In this document: positions 1-12,239 of the stretch, one piece after another
Layout of the letters: every line of letters starts with the position of its first letter
How positions within the stretch are numbered: the first letter of the stretch is position 1
From: Enterobacter ludwigii
GTDB taxonomy: Bacteria > Pseudomonadota > Gammaproteobacteria > Enterobacterales > Enterobacteriaceae
Assembly: GCA_900068845.1 (NCBI GenBank)
Contig: CEFQ01000007.1
Coordinates: 1-55,657 of the forward strand
Direction of reading: 5' to 3'
DNA: 55,657 bases
Made by a program: the position numbers and the translations under genes
Notes under the pieces: generated by a model
Told to the model about the DNA's origin: nothing
Database searches by the model: none
Seen by the model: the letters and a program-made list of their open reading frames with translations, nothing else

Positions 1-72
1 TACCGTGGTCGACGTGACCGATGGTGCCCACGTTTACGTGCAGTTTGTTACGCTGAAATTGCTCTTTCGCCA
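1..72 (-). CDS. tufA: Elongation factor Tu, N-terminal fragment (partial)
   Basis: The first 24 codons of EF-Tu are present and the gene continues past the left edge of the window. The translation begins MAKEQFQRNKLHVNVGTIGH and runs into the start of the G1 region (GHVDHG). EF-Tu is the GTPase that delivers aminoacyl-tRNA to the ribosome. It lies 70 nt downstream of fusA on the same strand, the usual last position of the str operon (rpsL-rpsG-fusA-tufA). Assignment as tufA rather than tufB rests on this context. Confidence 0.95.
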
Positions 73-142
73 TGGCGATAATTCCTTACGTTGTGCCTTC
101 ATGAGTCATGAAGGCATCAGTTCACAATTTTTAAACCGTAGC

Positions 143-2287
<2,145 letters not shown>

Positions 2288-2350
2288 TTAAAAAAGCCCA
2301 GCAGGTGAGTCACTGGGACGCCCGCTGGGTTAATAACAACTACGTTGCTG

Positions 2351-3397
<1,047 letters not shown>

Positions 3398-3418
3398 GAA
3401 ATAACCAGGTTTTCGCTC

Positions 3419-3706
3419 TTACCAGGCCACTTGTTGTTGATGCTTCGCTGTCATAGCAACGAAACCAGTATAGTCCAAACGTGCTACTTTGGTCGAAATT
3501 TGCTCAACCAGGCCGCGCGCCGCTACATCTTCCAGTAATACCCACAGCGTAGCCGGCGATGTGCTGAGCTTGGTTAACATCTGGCTGCCGGCCAAAGCGG
3601 CGGTCACGCCATCCTGCAACAAAAGCAGATCGTCGCCATCTTTCAATAGAAGCAGCAGGCTATCGAGATCGCATTGCCAGGGAGAGTGCAGCAGCGTGTA
3701 GAGCAT
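3419..3706 (-). CDS. tusB: Sulfurtransferase complex subunit TusB
   Basis: TusB belongs to the DsrH family and forms the TusBCD heterohexamer, which passes persulfide sulfur from TusA to TusE during 2-thiolation of tRNA wobble uridine (mnm5s2U). The product is 95 aa, the usual length, starting MLYTLLHSPWQCDL. It is the last gene of tusDCB, with only 9 nt separating it from tusC. The str promoter follows directly downstream, as in E. coli. Confidence 0.95.
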   Translation of the reverse strand: MLYTLLHSPWQCDLDSLLLLLKDGDDLLLLQDGVTAALAGSQMLTKLSTSPATLWVLLEDVAARGLVEQISTKVARLDYTGFVAMTAKHQQQVAW

Positions 3707-3715
3707 AATCAGTTC

Positions 3716-4075
3716 TCAGAAACGAATAACACGATGATAGGTAGCCAGCTTCTCGCGCAGCGATGCAGCATCCAGCACCTCAGCAGCCAACACACGTTCA
3801 GCCGTCAAACTTTGGCCACGCGCCAGCAACGAATCAGCGCAGATAAAACACTGGTCGATATCGTACAGCGCCAGCACGCCAAAGGTAGCGATATAGTTGC
3901 GCGCCAGAATCTGCTCGGGTTGTTGGTCGCGTTGGAGCTGCAGCACGCCATCACCGATAAAGAACAGACCGATATCCTCGCTTAACGCGCCTGTCGCCAG
4001 CACAGCATCCAGCCCTTCCCTGCCGGCACTGCTGCCGTGCGGTGCCTGAGTAAACAGGAAGGCCACGCGGTTCAT
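3716..4075 (-). CDS. tusC: Sulfurtransferase complex subunit TusC
   Basis: TusC is the DsrF-family subunit of the TusBCD sulfur relay. The product is 119 aa, matching the family, and begins [24 protein letters not shown]. It is structurally a DsrE-like alpha/beta subunit without the catalytic cysteine of TusD. Its start codon shares one nucleotide with the tusD stop, so the two genes are translationally coupled. Confidence 0.95.
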   Translation of the reverse strand: MNRVAFLFTQAPHGSSAGREGLDAVLATGALSEDIGLFFIGDGVLQLQRDQQPEQILARNYIATFGVLALYDIDQCFICADSLLARGQSLTAERVLAAEVLDAASLREKLATYHRVIRF

Positions 4076-4461
4076 CAGAATTGCACCAGACGATCGCAGC
4101 CGAGCGCGGCTTCTGCCAGTGCGCCCAAACCACTGAGTTCAAAACCTGGCTGCAGATTACTGCCCGCCAGTTGCAAGCGCGCCGCTTCCTGCGCATCCGT
4201 TACGCCACGTCGTAATGCTGCGGCCACACAGATGTTCAGCGCGGTGCCACTTTCAGCACGCAACTGCTGCCATTCACGCACCATATCCACCTCATCGCTC
4301 GCCGGCGCGCTAAGTTGGTTAGCATTTAACACGCCTTCACGATAAAAGAACACGCTCTCTAGCTGATGTCCGGCCTTTACTAGCGCGCGCGCAAACAATA
4401 GCGCACTGCTGGCATGTTGCGTGCCGTATGCCGGTCCGGTGACTAGCAACGTGTAGCGCAT
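4075..4461 (-). CDS. tusD: Sulfurtransferase complex subunit TusD
   Basis: TusD is the catalytic DsrE-family subunit that carries the persulfide in the TusBCD complex. The product is 128 aa. The active cysteine is at residue 78 in [13 protein letters not shown], the position used in E. coli. Its start overlaps the stop of the upstream yheO-type regulator by one nucleotide, placing the regulator and tusDCB in one transcription unit. Confidence 0.96.
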   Translation of the reverse strand: MRYTLLVTGPAYGTQHASSALLFARALVKAGHQLESVFFYREGVLNANQLSAPASDEVDMVREWQQLRAESGTALNICVAAALRRGVTDAQEAARLQLAGSNLQPGFELSGLGALAEAALGCDRLVQF

Positions 4462-5183
4462 TAGCGATCCTGCCCCTGGAAATCACCACTTTTAAACTGG
4501 CGAATGTAGAGATAAACCGTGTGCTTAGAAATATTGAGGCGATCGGCCACCTGGTTAATCGCGTCTTTAATATCGAAGATGCCCTTCTCATACATATTCA
4601 GCACGATCTGGCGATTCTTGGCGTTGTTGGAGACGTTGCGATCAGCGCTCACTTCTTCAATCGCGAACTCAAGCGTCTGCATCACCAGATCTTCCACCGA
4701 ACTGGCAAAATTGACGTTGGAATCCACCTGCTGCATTTCCGGTGGCATAAAGGTCGACATTATTTGCGAGAACGGGACGTCAAGGTTCATGTTGATGCAC
4801 AGCAAACCAATAACGCGCTGCTGGCGATTACGAATCGCAATAGTGACCGATTTCATCAGCACGCCGCTTTTCGCACGCGTGAAGTAGGCTCTGGACACAT
4901 TGCTGTCTGCGCCGTGCATATCGTGCAGCATACGTAGCGCCAAATCGGTAATAGGCGAACCCACTTTGCGCCCGGTGTGTTCACCGTTAGCGATACGCAC
5001 CGCGGAACACTTCAAATCTTCCAGGGAATGCAGCACGATTTCGCAGTGCGAGCCAATCAGCATCGCCAGGCCATCGACAACGGCTTCGTATGATTTGAGG
5101 ATATCGTAGTCTGCTTGCTCGAACGGACGTTGCTCCAGTAAATCGAAGTCAGTCAGTTCACCGGGATTGAATGGATTAGACAT
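4461..5183 (-). CDS. yheO: YheO-like PAS/HTH transcriptional regulator
   Basis: This is a cytoplasmic DNA-binding regulator of the YheO/DauR family, with an N-terminal YheO-like PAS domain (about residues 15-130) and a C-terminal helix-turn-helix around [18 protein letters not shown]. Its targets are not known to me; DauR relatives control D-arginine use. A longer reading frame is open, but I chose the ATG at 5183 ([13 protein letters not shown]), because it gives 240 aa, the length of the E. coli protein, with an AGGG about 11 nt upstream. ATG at 5192 is the alternative. It is translationally coupled to tusD. Confidence 0.9.
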   Translation of the reverse strand: MSNPFNPGELTDFDLLEQRPFEQADYDILKSYEAVVDGLAMLIGSHCEIVLHSLEDLKCSAVRIANGEHTGRKVGSPITDLALRMLHDMHGADSNVSRAYFTRAKSGVLMKSVTIAIRNRQQRVIGLLCINMNLDVPFSQIMSTFMPPEMQQVDSNVNFASSVEDLVMQTLEFAIEEVSADRNVSNNAKNRQIVLNMYEKGIFDIKDAINQVADRLNISKHTVYLYIRQFKSGDFQGQDR

Positions 5184-5315
5184 CGAAGACATTACCCTAA
5201 ATGGCTGGAGCCTGTCTCGACAGCATTGGGGCAGACTCATATTGTGATAATTGTGCAGGCGCTAGTCTGGCAAATGTCATGGTCTTTAGCCAGACCTTTA
5301 CTCTCTTCTCAGAAA

Positions 5316-5340
5316 TAAAAACGCCGCCCGCAGGCGGCGT
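5316..5340 (-). terminator. Rho-independent terminator of fkpA
   Basis: On the minus strand, a GC-rich stem ACGCCGC/GCGGCGT with a short loop is followed by TTTTTATTT. It begins 16 nt after the fkpA stop codon. Confidence 0.85.
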
Positions 5341-5356
5341 GAGTAGAAAGTTCAGA

Positions 5357-6187
5357 TTACTGTGCTTTCTGATCGCCAGCGACCGGAGCCTGTGCTTTCT
5401 CATCGGCCTTTGGTGCCGGTTTGATATCGAGCAGTTCAACATCAAATACCAGCGTGGAGTTGGCCGGAATACCCGGAACGCCATTTTTGCCGTAAGCCAG
5501 GTTCGGTGGAATCACCAGCTTGATCTTTCCGCCTTTCTTCACGTGCTTCAGACCTTCGGTCCAGCCCGGAATTACACCGTCCAGACGGAACGACAGCGGC
5601 TCACCGCGAGTATAAGAGTTATCGAACTCAGTACCGTCGATCAGCGTACCTTTGTAATTGACAACTACCGTGTCGCTGTCTTTTGGCGCGCTACCGGTAC
5701 CTTCTTTCTCTACCTGATACAGCAGGCCAGATTCGGTTTTCTTCACGCCTTTTTCTTTCGCGAATTTGTCGGCGTAAGCAGAACCCTTATCGGAGTTCTC
5801 TTTCGCGTCTTTTTCCATCTTAGCCTGAGCAGCGCCTTTCACGCGGCCTTCAAAGGACTGCAGGGTTTGCTCGATCTCTTGATCAGAGAGTTTGCTCTTG
5901 CCGCCAAATGCGTCCTGAACACCCGCGATCAACTGATCTTTATCCAGTTTGATGCCCAGCTTCTCTTGTTCCTTCAGAGAGTTGTCCATGTAGCGACCGA
6001 GGGAGGCACCAAGCGCATAAGCTGATTGCTGGTCTTCGTTTTTGAAAGCAGCATTTTTCGGTGCTTGCGGCGCTGCCTGCGCAGCGTCTGCTGGAGCAGC
6101 GGCGGTTTCTGCTGCCATTGCCAGCGGTGCATTCAGCGCGAAGGCCATGGTGGTAGCTAACAATGTGACTTTAAACAGTGAATTCAT
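5357..6187 (-). CDS. fkpA: Periplasmic FKBP-type peptidyl-prolyl isomerase FkpA
   Basis: FkpA is a periplasmic chaperone and prolyl isomerase that helps outer-membrane and secreted proteins fold. The product is 276 aa with a signal peptide MNSLFKVTLLATTMAFALNA and probable cleavage after AMAA. An alanine/proline linker and a helical dimerisation domain follow (to about residue 145), then the FKBP domain with VVVNYKGTLIDGTEFDNSY and PPNLAYG, and a charged tail. The start at 6187 is chosen because GGAGAAAGG lies directly upstream and the signal peptide begins there; 13 further upstream codons are open but lack both. Confidence 0.96.
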   Translation of the reverse strand: MNSLFKVTLLATTMAFALNAPLAMAAETAAAPADAAQAAPQAPKNAAFKNEDQQSAYALGASLGRYMDNSLKEQEKLGIKLDKDQLIAGVQDAFGGKSKLSDQEIEQTLQSFEGRVKGAAQAKMEKDAKENSDKGSAYADKFAKEKGVKKTESGLLYQVEKEGTGSAPKDSDTVVVNYKGTLIDGTEFDNSYTRGEPLSFRLDGVIPGWTEGLKHVKKGGKIKLVIPPNLAYGKNGVPGIPANSTLVFDVELLDIKPAPKADEKAQAPVAGDQKAQ

Positions 6188-6300
6188 CCTTTCTCCAAAA
6201 CCGAAGCCTCTAACCTCGGGAATCATTGCGGACTGAGGCCCACACTATAACTTTACGTGGCAGCGGCGAACACTCCCACAATGTAATTACCCGTTCAACC

Positions 6301-6328
6301 TCCGACCTTTTTTGCTTCAGGAAGTTTC
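6301..6328 (-). promoter_or_regulatory. Candidate sigma-E promoter for fkpA
   Basis: On the minus strand GAAACTT is followed after 16 bp by TCGGA. The sigma-E consensus is GAACTT, about 16 bp, then TCTGA or TCAAA, and fkpA is a sigma-E regulon gene in E. coli. Match and spacing are seen; sigma-E use is inferred. Confidence 0.42.
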
Positions 6329-6467
6329 ATCAGAGATATAGGCGTTATGCGTCGTTTCAATGCAGCATGGCGCGTTAAGGTAAAATATCAGGTGATTCTG
6401 AAGCGAAAGGCCGTAGAATCACGCCCGAAACAGATTAATGCGCAACACCGGAAGATGAGGAAAGATC

Positions 6468-6686
6468 ATGCCGCAAATAGAATGGGAACAACGCCTTGAG
6501 GCGCTGGAAAGCAAACTGGCTTTTCAGGAATACACCATCGATCAGCTCAATCAAACGGTAGTTCAGCACGAGCTGGAGATGATCAGACTGCGTGAGCAGG
6601 TCCGTCTGTTAGTGGACAAGGTGAAAGATAGCGCGCCGTCGATGATCGCCTCGCAGTCTGAAGAGACCCCACCACCCCATTACTAA
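6468..6686 (+). CDS. slyX: SlyX family protein
   Basis: The product is a 72-aa cytoplasmic protein of unknown function, conserved beside slyD in Enterobacterales. Nearly the whole chain up to about residue 53 is a heptad-like coiled coil ([18 protein letters not shown] onward), followed by a proline-rich end (PPPHY). It has a good ribosome-binding site (GATGAGGAAAG) and is divergent from fkpA and convergent with slyD. Its stop codon lies inside the U-tract of the slyD terminator on the other strand. Confidence 0.93.
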   Translation: MPQIEWEQRLEALESKLAFQEYTIDQLNQTVVQHELEMIRLREQVRLLVDKVKDSAPSMIASQSEETPPPHY

Positions 6687-6711
6687 AAAGAAAGGCCACC
6701 CGAAGGTGGCC
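6684..6711 (-). terminator. Rho-independent terminator of slyD
   Basis: On the minus strand GGCCACC, a TTCG tetraloop and GGTGGCC are followed by TTTCTTTTT. It lies 19 nt past the slyD stop and overlaps the end of slyX. Confidence 0.85.
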
Positions 6712-6729
6712 TCGCCAGCGTAGTACTGA

Positions 6730-7284
6730 TTAGTGGCTGCAGCCGCAACCGCCAGTGCCACATCCGCCCTGGCCGTGATCGTGACCATGGTCGTGGTCAT
6801 GATCGTGATGATGACCATCCGCGCCATGCACGTGGCCGTGCGCCAGCTCTTCTTCAGTCGCTGCGCGAATCGCCACAACTTCCACGTTGAAGTTCAGGTT
6901 CTGACCCGCCAGCATGTGGTTACCATCAACCACTACGTGCTCGTCTTCAACTTCGGTGATTTCAACCGGAACTGGGCCCTGATCGGTTTCTGCCAGGAAG
7001 CGCATGCCAACCTGCAGTTCGTCAACGCCCATAAACACGTCTTTTGGTACGCGCTGTACGAGGTTGTCATCGTATTGACCGTAAGCGTCATTTGCCGGGA
7101 TATGCACGTCAAACTTATCGCCTACATCATGATTTTCCAGCGCTTTTTCCAGACCAGAAATCAGGGAACCATGACCGTGCAGATAGTCCAACGGTGCACT
7201 CACCGGTGACTCGTCAACCAACACACCGTCTTCGGTACGAACCTGATACGCCAGGCTCACCACCAGGTCTTTTGCTACTTTCAT
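6730..7284 (-). CDS. slyD: FKBP-type peptidyl-prolyl isomerase / metallochaperone SlyD
   Basis: SlyD is a cytoplasmic prolyl isomerase and nickel chaperone that supports hydrogenase maturation and phage phiX174 lysis. The product is 184 aa. The FKBP half carries VSLAYQVRTEDGVLVDESP, and an IF (insert-in-flap) domain is inserted at about residues 75-120. The C-terminus is a metal-binding tail of His-Asp-His repeats ending GGCGTGGCGCSH. The tail is shorter than in E. coli (196 aa) but keeps the Cys residues. The start at 7284 is set by TTAGGAG just upstream. Confidence 0.96.
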   Translation of the reverse strand: MKVAKDLVVSLAYQVRTEDGVLVDESPVSAPLDYLHGHGSLISGLEKALENHDVGDKFDVHIPANDAYGQYDDNLVQRVPKDVFMGVDELQVGMRFLAETDQGPVPVEITEVEDEHVVVDGNHMLAGQNLNFNVEVVAIRAATEEELAHGHVHGADGHHHDHDHDHGHDHGQGGCGTGGCGCSH

Positions 7285-7456
7285 GATATCTCCTAACCGT
7301 TGAGAACTAAGATCCCGTCCCATTGGTCAATTTTGCGTGCAATAACCAACCAGAAAGGTTCAAGACTGAGGATGCCAACAAATGTGTTGTTGCATACTGC
7401 TCAGCGTTAATGGCGCCGATTGTAACGGAATTCAATCCCGCTGTAAGTTCAAGCGT

Positions 7457-7486
7457 AAAAAAACCTGAGCCATTGCGCTACTCAGG
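7457..7486 (-). terminator. Rho-independent terminator of kefG-kefB-yheV
   Basis: On the minus strand CCTGAG and CTCAGG form a stem followed by seven U. The upstream arm overlaps the last codons of yheV, so the terminator is partly coding. Confidence 0.8.
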
Positions 7487-7672
7487 ATGAAAAATGCCGA
7501 TCACTTGCTCATTGCTGCGAACCTGATCGCGCACTTGCTTATCCGCTTCACGCATCTGATGACCGCACTCTACGCATTCCACCACATCAACATTGTTTTC
7601 ACGCCACAACGCTAATGTGTCTTTTTCCTGGCAGTGCGGACAAACCGCACCGGCAATAAACTGTTTACGCAT
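7478..7672 (-). CDS. yheV: YheV family zinc-ribbon protein
   Basis: The product is a small 64-aa protein with two Cys pairs, CPHC near residue 11 and CVEC near residue 33, forming a probable zinc ribbon. Its function is unknown. It is conserved downstream of kefB in Enterobacterales, which suggests co-transcription with kefGB. The start ATG is preceded by GGAAAG. Confidence 0.88.
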   Translation of the reverse strand: MRKQFIAGAVCPHCQEKDTLALWRENNVDVVECVECGHQMREADKQVRDQVRSNEQVIGIFHPE

Positions 7673-7717
7673 ACTCTTTCCTGCCGCTATTCATGAACGG
7701 ATACGTTAAGTGTAGCC

Positions 7718-9520
7718 TCACTCATCATCCCAGCCGTCAAACTGGCGTTTTTCATGCTGCATTTCGCGCTGGAAGATGTCTTCCAATTCGCGCCGCGCCT
7801 CACGCACGCGTGAAACCTGCGCGCTATCATCGTGGCTCGGCACCAGTTCACGCAGCATTCGCATATCCAGGCGACGAAAATGTTGCTGCGCGCGCTGCGC
7901 CTGATGCGGATGCATGCCAAGCGTGATCAATGCTTTGCGCCCCAGCTCCAGCGCACTTGAGAAGGTCTCACGCGAGAAGAGCGTAACACCCGCTTGCAAC
8001 AGTTCGTGTGCTTCAACACGACCGCGCGCGCGCGCCAGGATTTCCAGCTGTGGGAAATGCTGCTGACACAGCTGCACAATGGTCATCGAATCTTCCGGAT
8101 CGTTACAGGTAATCACGATGGATTGCGCATTCTCGGCGCCCGCCGCACGCAGCAGCTCCAGTTCAGTGGCATCGCCATAGTAAACCTTATAGCCATATTT
8201 ACGCATCAGGCTCACCGCAGAGATATCACGCTCCAGCACCGTGATACGTTTATTATTGGCCATCAGCAAACGGCCCACAACCTGACCAAAACGCCCAAAG
8301 CCAACCACAATTACCTGTGGCTGATCGTCTTCAACAAAGTGTTTTTCGGCATTTTCATCGGGTTCATTAAAGCGACGCGCCAGTAATCGGTCGATGCCGT
8401 TCATCAGCAGCGGCGTGGTCATCATCGATAGCGTAACCGTCACCAGCAGCAGTGGCATTTGGTCGCCGCTGAACATTTTGGCCGAAGACGCCGCCGAGAA
8501 CAGCACAAAGGCAAATTCACCGCCCTGGCTTAACACGCCGGCAAATTGCTGACGCTCTGAGCTGCGCAGGCCATAAATGCGGCCCAGCACATACAGCACC
8601 AGCGTTTTCACCGTAACCAAAATTAACACGCCCAACAAAATTTCGGTGATGTGGGTATAAAGCACGCCGAGGTTCAGCGCCATGCCTACCGAGATAAAGA
8701 ACAAGCCCAACAGCAAGCCTTTAAACGGTTCGATGGCCACTTCCAGCTCATGACGATATTCACTTTCTGCCAACAGAATACCGGCGATAAAAGTACCCAG
8801 CGCCATCGACAGGCCCAGCGCGTCCATAAACAACGCCGAACCGAGTACCAGCAGCAGCGACGCAGCAGTAAACACCTCGCGCACGCCGGATGCGGCAATA
8901 AAACGCAGGATCGGACGCAGCAGATAACGACCACCAATCAGCATCCCACCGAATGCCAGCACTTTCATGCCGACTTTCAACCAATCAACGTGGCCGCTGT
9001 CGCTGCCCGCCAGCAGCGGCACCAGCGCCAACGCCGGAATCACCGCCAAATCCTGGAACAGCAGCACCGAGAAGCCGAGCTGGCCGGATTCACTGCGGTT
9101 CATGCCTTTATCGCGCATCAGCTGCAGCGCCATCGCCGTCGATGACATCGCCAGGCCAATACCGCCGATCACCGCCGCCTGCCAGCTAAAGTCCGTCAGC
9201 CACAGCAATCCGCCCAGAATAGCCGCAGAGATCAGCACCTGAGCGGCGCCGACACCAAAGATAGAGCGGCGTAACGACCAGAGTTTCGAGGGGTTCAGTT
9301 CGAGACCGATGATAAACATCAGGAACACCACACCCAGTTCGGAGAAGTGCAGAATCTCCTCAACGTCGCTGATGAAACCCAAACCCCAGGGGCCAATTGC
9401 AATACCGGCCAGCAGATAACCCAGCACAGCGCCAATGCCGAGCCGCGCCGCAATCGGCACAATTAACACCGCCGCGACCAGATAAATGACGCCAGCCGTC
9501 AGTAACGTTTCACCTTCCAT
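7718..9520 (-). CDS. kefB: Glutathione-regulated potassium efflux protein KefB
   Basis: KefB is an inner-membrane K+/H+ antiporter that acidifies the cytoplasm when activated by glutathione adducts of electrophiles. The product is 600 aa (601 in E. coli). It has a CPA2 Na+/H+ exchanger domain with about 12-13 membrane segments, then a TrkA-N/RCK Rossmann domain beginning near residue 402 with [17 protein letters not shown], and a charged C-terminal tail. The start is [10 protein letters not shown], preceded by AAGGAGG; it shares one nucleotide with the kefG stop, indicating coupling to its ancillary subunit. Confidence 0.97.
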   Translation of the reverse strand: MEGETLLTAGVIYLVAAVLIVPIAARLGIGAVLGYLLAGIAIGPWGLGFISDVEEILHFSELGVVFLMFIIGLELNPSKLWSLRRSIFGVGAAQVLISAAILGGLLWLTDFSWQAAVIGGIGLAMSSTAMALQLMRDKGMNRSESGQLGFSVLLFQDLAVIPALALVPLLAGSDSGHVDWLKVGMKVLAFGGMLIGGRYLLRPILRFIAASGVREVFTAASLLLVLGSALFMDALGLSMALGTFIAGILLAESEYRHELEVAIEPFKGLLLGLFFISVGMALNLGVLYTHITEILLGVLILVTVKTLVLYVLGRIYGLRSSERQQFAGVLSQGGEFAFVLFSAASSAKMFSGDQMPLLLVTVTLSMMTTPLLMNGIDRLLARRFNEPDENAEKHFVEDDQPQVIVVGFGRFGQVVGRLLMANNKRITVLERDISAVSLMRKYGYKVYYGDATELELLRAAGAENAQSIVITCNDPEDSMTIVQLCQQHFPQLEILARARGRVEAHELLQAGVTLFSRETFSSALELGRKALITLGMHPHQAQRAQQHFRRLDMRMLRELVPSHDDSAQVSRVREARRELEDIFQREMQHEKRQFDGWDDE

Positions 9521-10071
9521 CACACACCTCCTTGCGGCAGCGGTGAGGCCAGCCAATCGCCGTACGCCCGCGCAAAATTACGCATCACTTCCGGCGTCTG
9601 CCGACGCGCCCAGTGAATGACCATCGGCGTCATCCAGTGCATGCGACACATCTGCGCCGTCAGTTCAAACGGACGCATGATGTCACTCATCGGATAGCGA
9701 TTCAGGCCGCTATGGTGATACGCCGCCTCCGGTTCGCCGGTGGTCACCACGCTGCGCCAATATTTGCCTTCCAGCGCATTGCCATCCGGACCACTGGCAA
9801 AGCCGCGCGACAGCACGCGATCCAGCCACTCCTTTAGCAGCGCCGGGCAGCTGTAGGTATAAAGTGGGTGTTGGAATACAACGATTTGATGTTCGCGCAG
9901 CAGCTGTTGCTCATAGTGAATATCAATAAAGAAATCCGGATAGTGGGCGTATAAATCGTGCACCGTGACGTGGTCCAGTTCCATAGCCGACTGCAGCAAA
10001 ACCCGATTAGCAATCGAATCCTGTGATTCCGGATGGGCGTAAAGCAGCAATATTTTGGGTGGCTGCGACAT
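9520..10071 (-). CDS. kefG: KefB ancillary quinone oxidoreductase KefG
   Basis: KefG is a flavodoxin-fold NAD(P)H:quinone oxidoreductase-type subunit needed for full KefB activity; it sits on the cytoplasmic face of the channel. The product is 183 aa and carries [36 protein letters not shown] and [12 protein letters not shown] chose the ATG at 10071 ([11 protein letters not shown]), preceded by AGGGGAACG, rather than an upstream in-frame start, to match family length. It is the first gene of kefG-kefB-yheV and divergent from yheS. Confidence 0.95.
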   Translation of the reverse strand: MSQPPKILLLYAHPESQDSIANRVLLQSAMELDHVTVHDLYAHYPDFFIDIHYEQQLLREHQIVVFQHPLYTYSCPALLKEWLDRVLSRGFASGPDGNALEGKYWRSVVTTGEPEAAYHHSGLNRYPMSDIMRPFELTAQMCRMHWMTPMVIHWARRQTPEVMRNFARAYGDWLASPLPQGGV

Positions 10072-10185
10072 CGTTCCCCTCCAAAGCGTCGTCACGGCAC
10101 AGGAATTCCGCTACCATGCTCGACGCAACAAATTTTCTCGAATTATGTTGCCGGTAAATTAACATATTCTGACGATACGGCGCTT

Positions 10186-12090
10186 ATGATTGTCTTTTCA
10201 GCACTACAAATTCGCCGCGGCACCAATGTGCTGCTGGATAACGCAACAGCCACCATTAACCCAGGCCAGAAAGTGGGTTTAGTGGGCAAAAACGGCTGCG
10301 GCAAATCGACGCTGCTGTCACTGCTAAAAGGCGAAATCAGCAGCGATGCAGGCAATGCCACCTTCCCGAGCAACTGGGCGCTGGCGTGGGTTAACCAGGA
10401 AACCCCGGCGCTGAGCAAACCCGCGCTGGAGTATGTTATCGACGGCGATCGCGAATATCGTCAGCTTGAATCTGAATTAGCCGATGCCAATGCGCGCAAC
10501 GATGGCAATGCCATCGCCCTGCTGCACGGCAAGCTGGATGCGATTCAGGCGTGGAGCATACCTGCTCGCGCCTCAAGTTTGTTGCACGGTTTGGGCTTTA
10601 GTCAGGAACAATTAATGCGGCCGGTGAGCGACTTCTCCGGCGGCTGGCGCATGCGCCTCAACCTCGCGCAGGCGCTGGTGTGCCGTTCCGATCTGCTATT
10701 GCTGGATGAACCCACTAACCACCTTGATCTTGATGCCGTCATCTGGCTTGAACGCTGGCTGAAAAGCTACGAAGGCACGCTGGTGCTGATTTCGCACGAC
10801 CGCGACTTCCTCGATCCGGTGGTCGACAAGATCATCCACATCGAACAACAGACGATGTTCGAATACACCGGCAACTACAGCTCGTTCGAACGTCAGCGTG
10901 TCGCCAAGCTGGCGCAACAGCAGGCGCTGTTCCAGAGCCAGCAGGAAAAAGTGGCGCACCTGCAGAAGTATATCGATCGCTTCCGCGCGCAGGCGACCAA
11001 AGCCAAACAGGCGCAGAGCCGCATCAAAATGCTGGAGCGCATGGAGCTGATTGCGCCCGCGCACGTCGATAATCCGTTCAGCTTCAGTTTCCGCGCGCCG
11101 GAAAGCTTGCCCAATCCGCTGTTGAAGATGGAGCGGGTTACCGCCGGTTACGGCGAGCGCATTATTCTCGACGCCATCAAACTCAACCTGGTGCCAGGTT
11201 CGCGTATTGGTCTGCTGGGCCGAAATGGTGCGGGTAAATCCACCCTGATCAAACTGTTAGCCGGTGAATTAGAGGCGCTGGACGGCAAAGTCGGTCTGGC
11301 GAAAGGCATCAAGCTCGGTTACTTCGCTCAGCATCAGCTGGAATATCTGCGCGCCGATGAATCGCCGTTGCAGCATCTTTCACGCATCGCGCCGAAAGTG
11401 CTCGAACAGCAGCTGCGCGATTACCTGGGCGGCTTTGGCTTCCAGGGCGATAAAGTCAGCGAAATCACCGAGCGTTTCTCCGGCGGCGAAAAAGCGCGCC
11501 TGGTATTGGCCTTAATTGTCTGGCAGCGGCCAAACCTGCTGCTGCTCGATGAACCGACCAACCACCTCGATCTGGATATGCGTCAGGCGTTGACCGAGGC
11601 GCTGATCGATTTCGAAGGCGCGCTGGTGGTGGTCTCGCACGATCGTCATCTACTGCGTGCCACCACCGACGATCTTTATCTGGTGCATGATGGCAAGGTC
11701 GATGTGTTTGAAGGCGATCTGGAAGATTATCAGCAGTGGCTGAGCGATCTGCAGAAGCAGCAAGCGCAACAAGATGCCGCGCCGAAGCAGGATAACGGCA
11801 ACAGTGCGCAATCGCGCAAAGATCAAAAACGCCGTGACGCCGAACTGCGCGCACAAACCCAACCGCTGCGTAAAGAGATCGAGAAGCTGGAAAAGCAGAT
11901 GGCGAAGTGGCAGACCCAGCTCAGCGAAGCCGAGGCGCAACTGGCCGACAGCGCGATCTACGATCAGAGCCGCAAAGCCGATTTGAATGTGGCATTGCAG
12001 CGTCAGGCCGAAAGCAAGGCTGCGCTGGAAGAGGTCGAAATGGCATGGCTGGATGCACAGGAACAGCTGGAGCAGATGCTAGCTGGTTAA
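10186..12090 (+). CDS. yheS: ABC-F family ATPase YheS
   Basis: YheS is a cytoplasmic, ribosome-associated ABC-F protein of 634 aa (637 in E. coli) with no membrane domain. ABC domain 1 has Walker A GLVGKNGCGKST at residues 31-42, signature FSGGWRMRL and Walker B LLLLDEPTNHLDLDA. ABC domain 2 has GLLGRNGAGKST, FSGGEKARL and LLLLDEPTNHLDLD. A charged linker separates them and a C-terminal coiled coil follows. ABC-F proteins act at the ribosomal E site during stalled or difficult translation. The ATG at 10186 (MIVFSALQIRRG) fits family length; no strong ribosome-binding site is visible. In E. coli yheS is followed directly by yheT; here about 5.4 kb intervenes. Confidence 0.94.
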   Translation: MIVFSALQIRRGTNVLLDNATATINPGQKVGLVGKNGCGKSTLLSLLKGEISSDAGNATFPSNWALAWVNQETPALSKPALEYVIDGDREYRQLESELADANARNDGNAIALLHGKLDAIQAWSIPARASSLLHGLGFSQEQLMRPVSDFSGGWRMRLNLAQALVCRSDLLLLDEPTNHLDLDAVIWLERWLKSYEGTLVLISHDRDFLDPVVDKIIHIEQQTMFEYTGNYSSFERQRVAKLAQQQALFQSQQEKVAHLQKYIDRFRAQATKAKQAQSRIKMLERMELIAPAHVDNPFSFSFRAPESLPNPLLKMERVTAGYGERIILDAIKLNLVPGSRIGLLGRNGAGKSTLIKLLAGELEALDGKVGLAKGIKLGYFAQHQLEYLRADESPLQHLSRIAPKVLEQQLRDYLGGFGFQGDKVSEITERFSGGEKARLVLALIVWQRPNLLLLDEPTNHLDLDMRQALTEALIDFEGALVVVSHDRHLLRATTDDLYLVHDGKVDVFEGDLEDYQQWLSDLQKQQAQQDAAPKQDNGNSAQSRKDQKRRDAELRAQTQPLRKEIEKLEKQMAKWQTQLSEAEAQLADSAIYDQSRKADLNVALQRQAESKAALEEVEMAWLDAQEQLEQMLAG

Positions 12091-12092
12091 GT

Positions 12093-12231
12093 GTGCACGT
12101 TGTCCCCCATCCCGGCCTTCCCCCGTAAACGGGGGAAGGAGACGCTGCCACATGCAGCTTCATCACTGACATGTGGCAGCATCTTCCTCCCCCATTTATG
12201 GGGGAGGACCGAGGAGGGGGACAGCGTGCAC
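12093..12231. repeat. Cloverleaf-like palindromic intergenic repeat
   Basis: Outer arms GTGCAC..TGTCCCCC and GGGGGACAG..GTGCAC bound the element. Inside are three perfect or near-perfect hairpins: 12116-12139 (CCTTCCCCCG..CGGGGGAAGG), 12144-12180 (GCTGCCACATG..CATGTGGCAGC) and 12185-12208 (TCCTCCCCCA..TGGGGGAGGA). The whole 139 bp can fold as a four-way structure on either strand. It resembles a non-autonomous miniature element or extragenic repeat and marks the left boundary of the tau block. Confidence 0.75.
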
Positions 12232-12239
12232 CATTCAAA

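Noticed and set aside
8026..8037. CG dinucleotide run inside kefB as a repeat or Z-DNA site
   Set aside because: It is short, in frame and explained by consecutive Arg/Ala codons.
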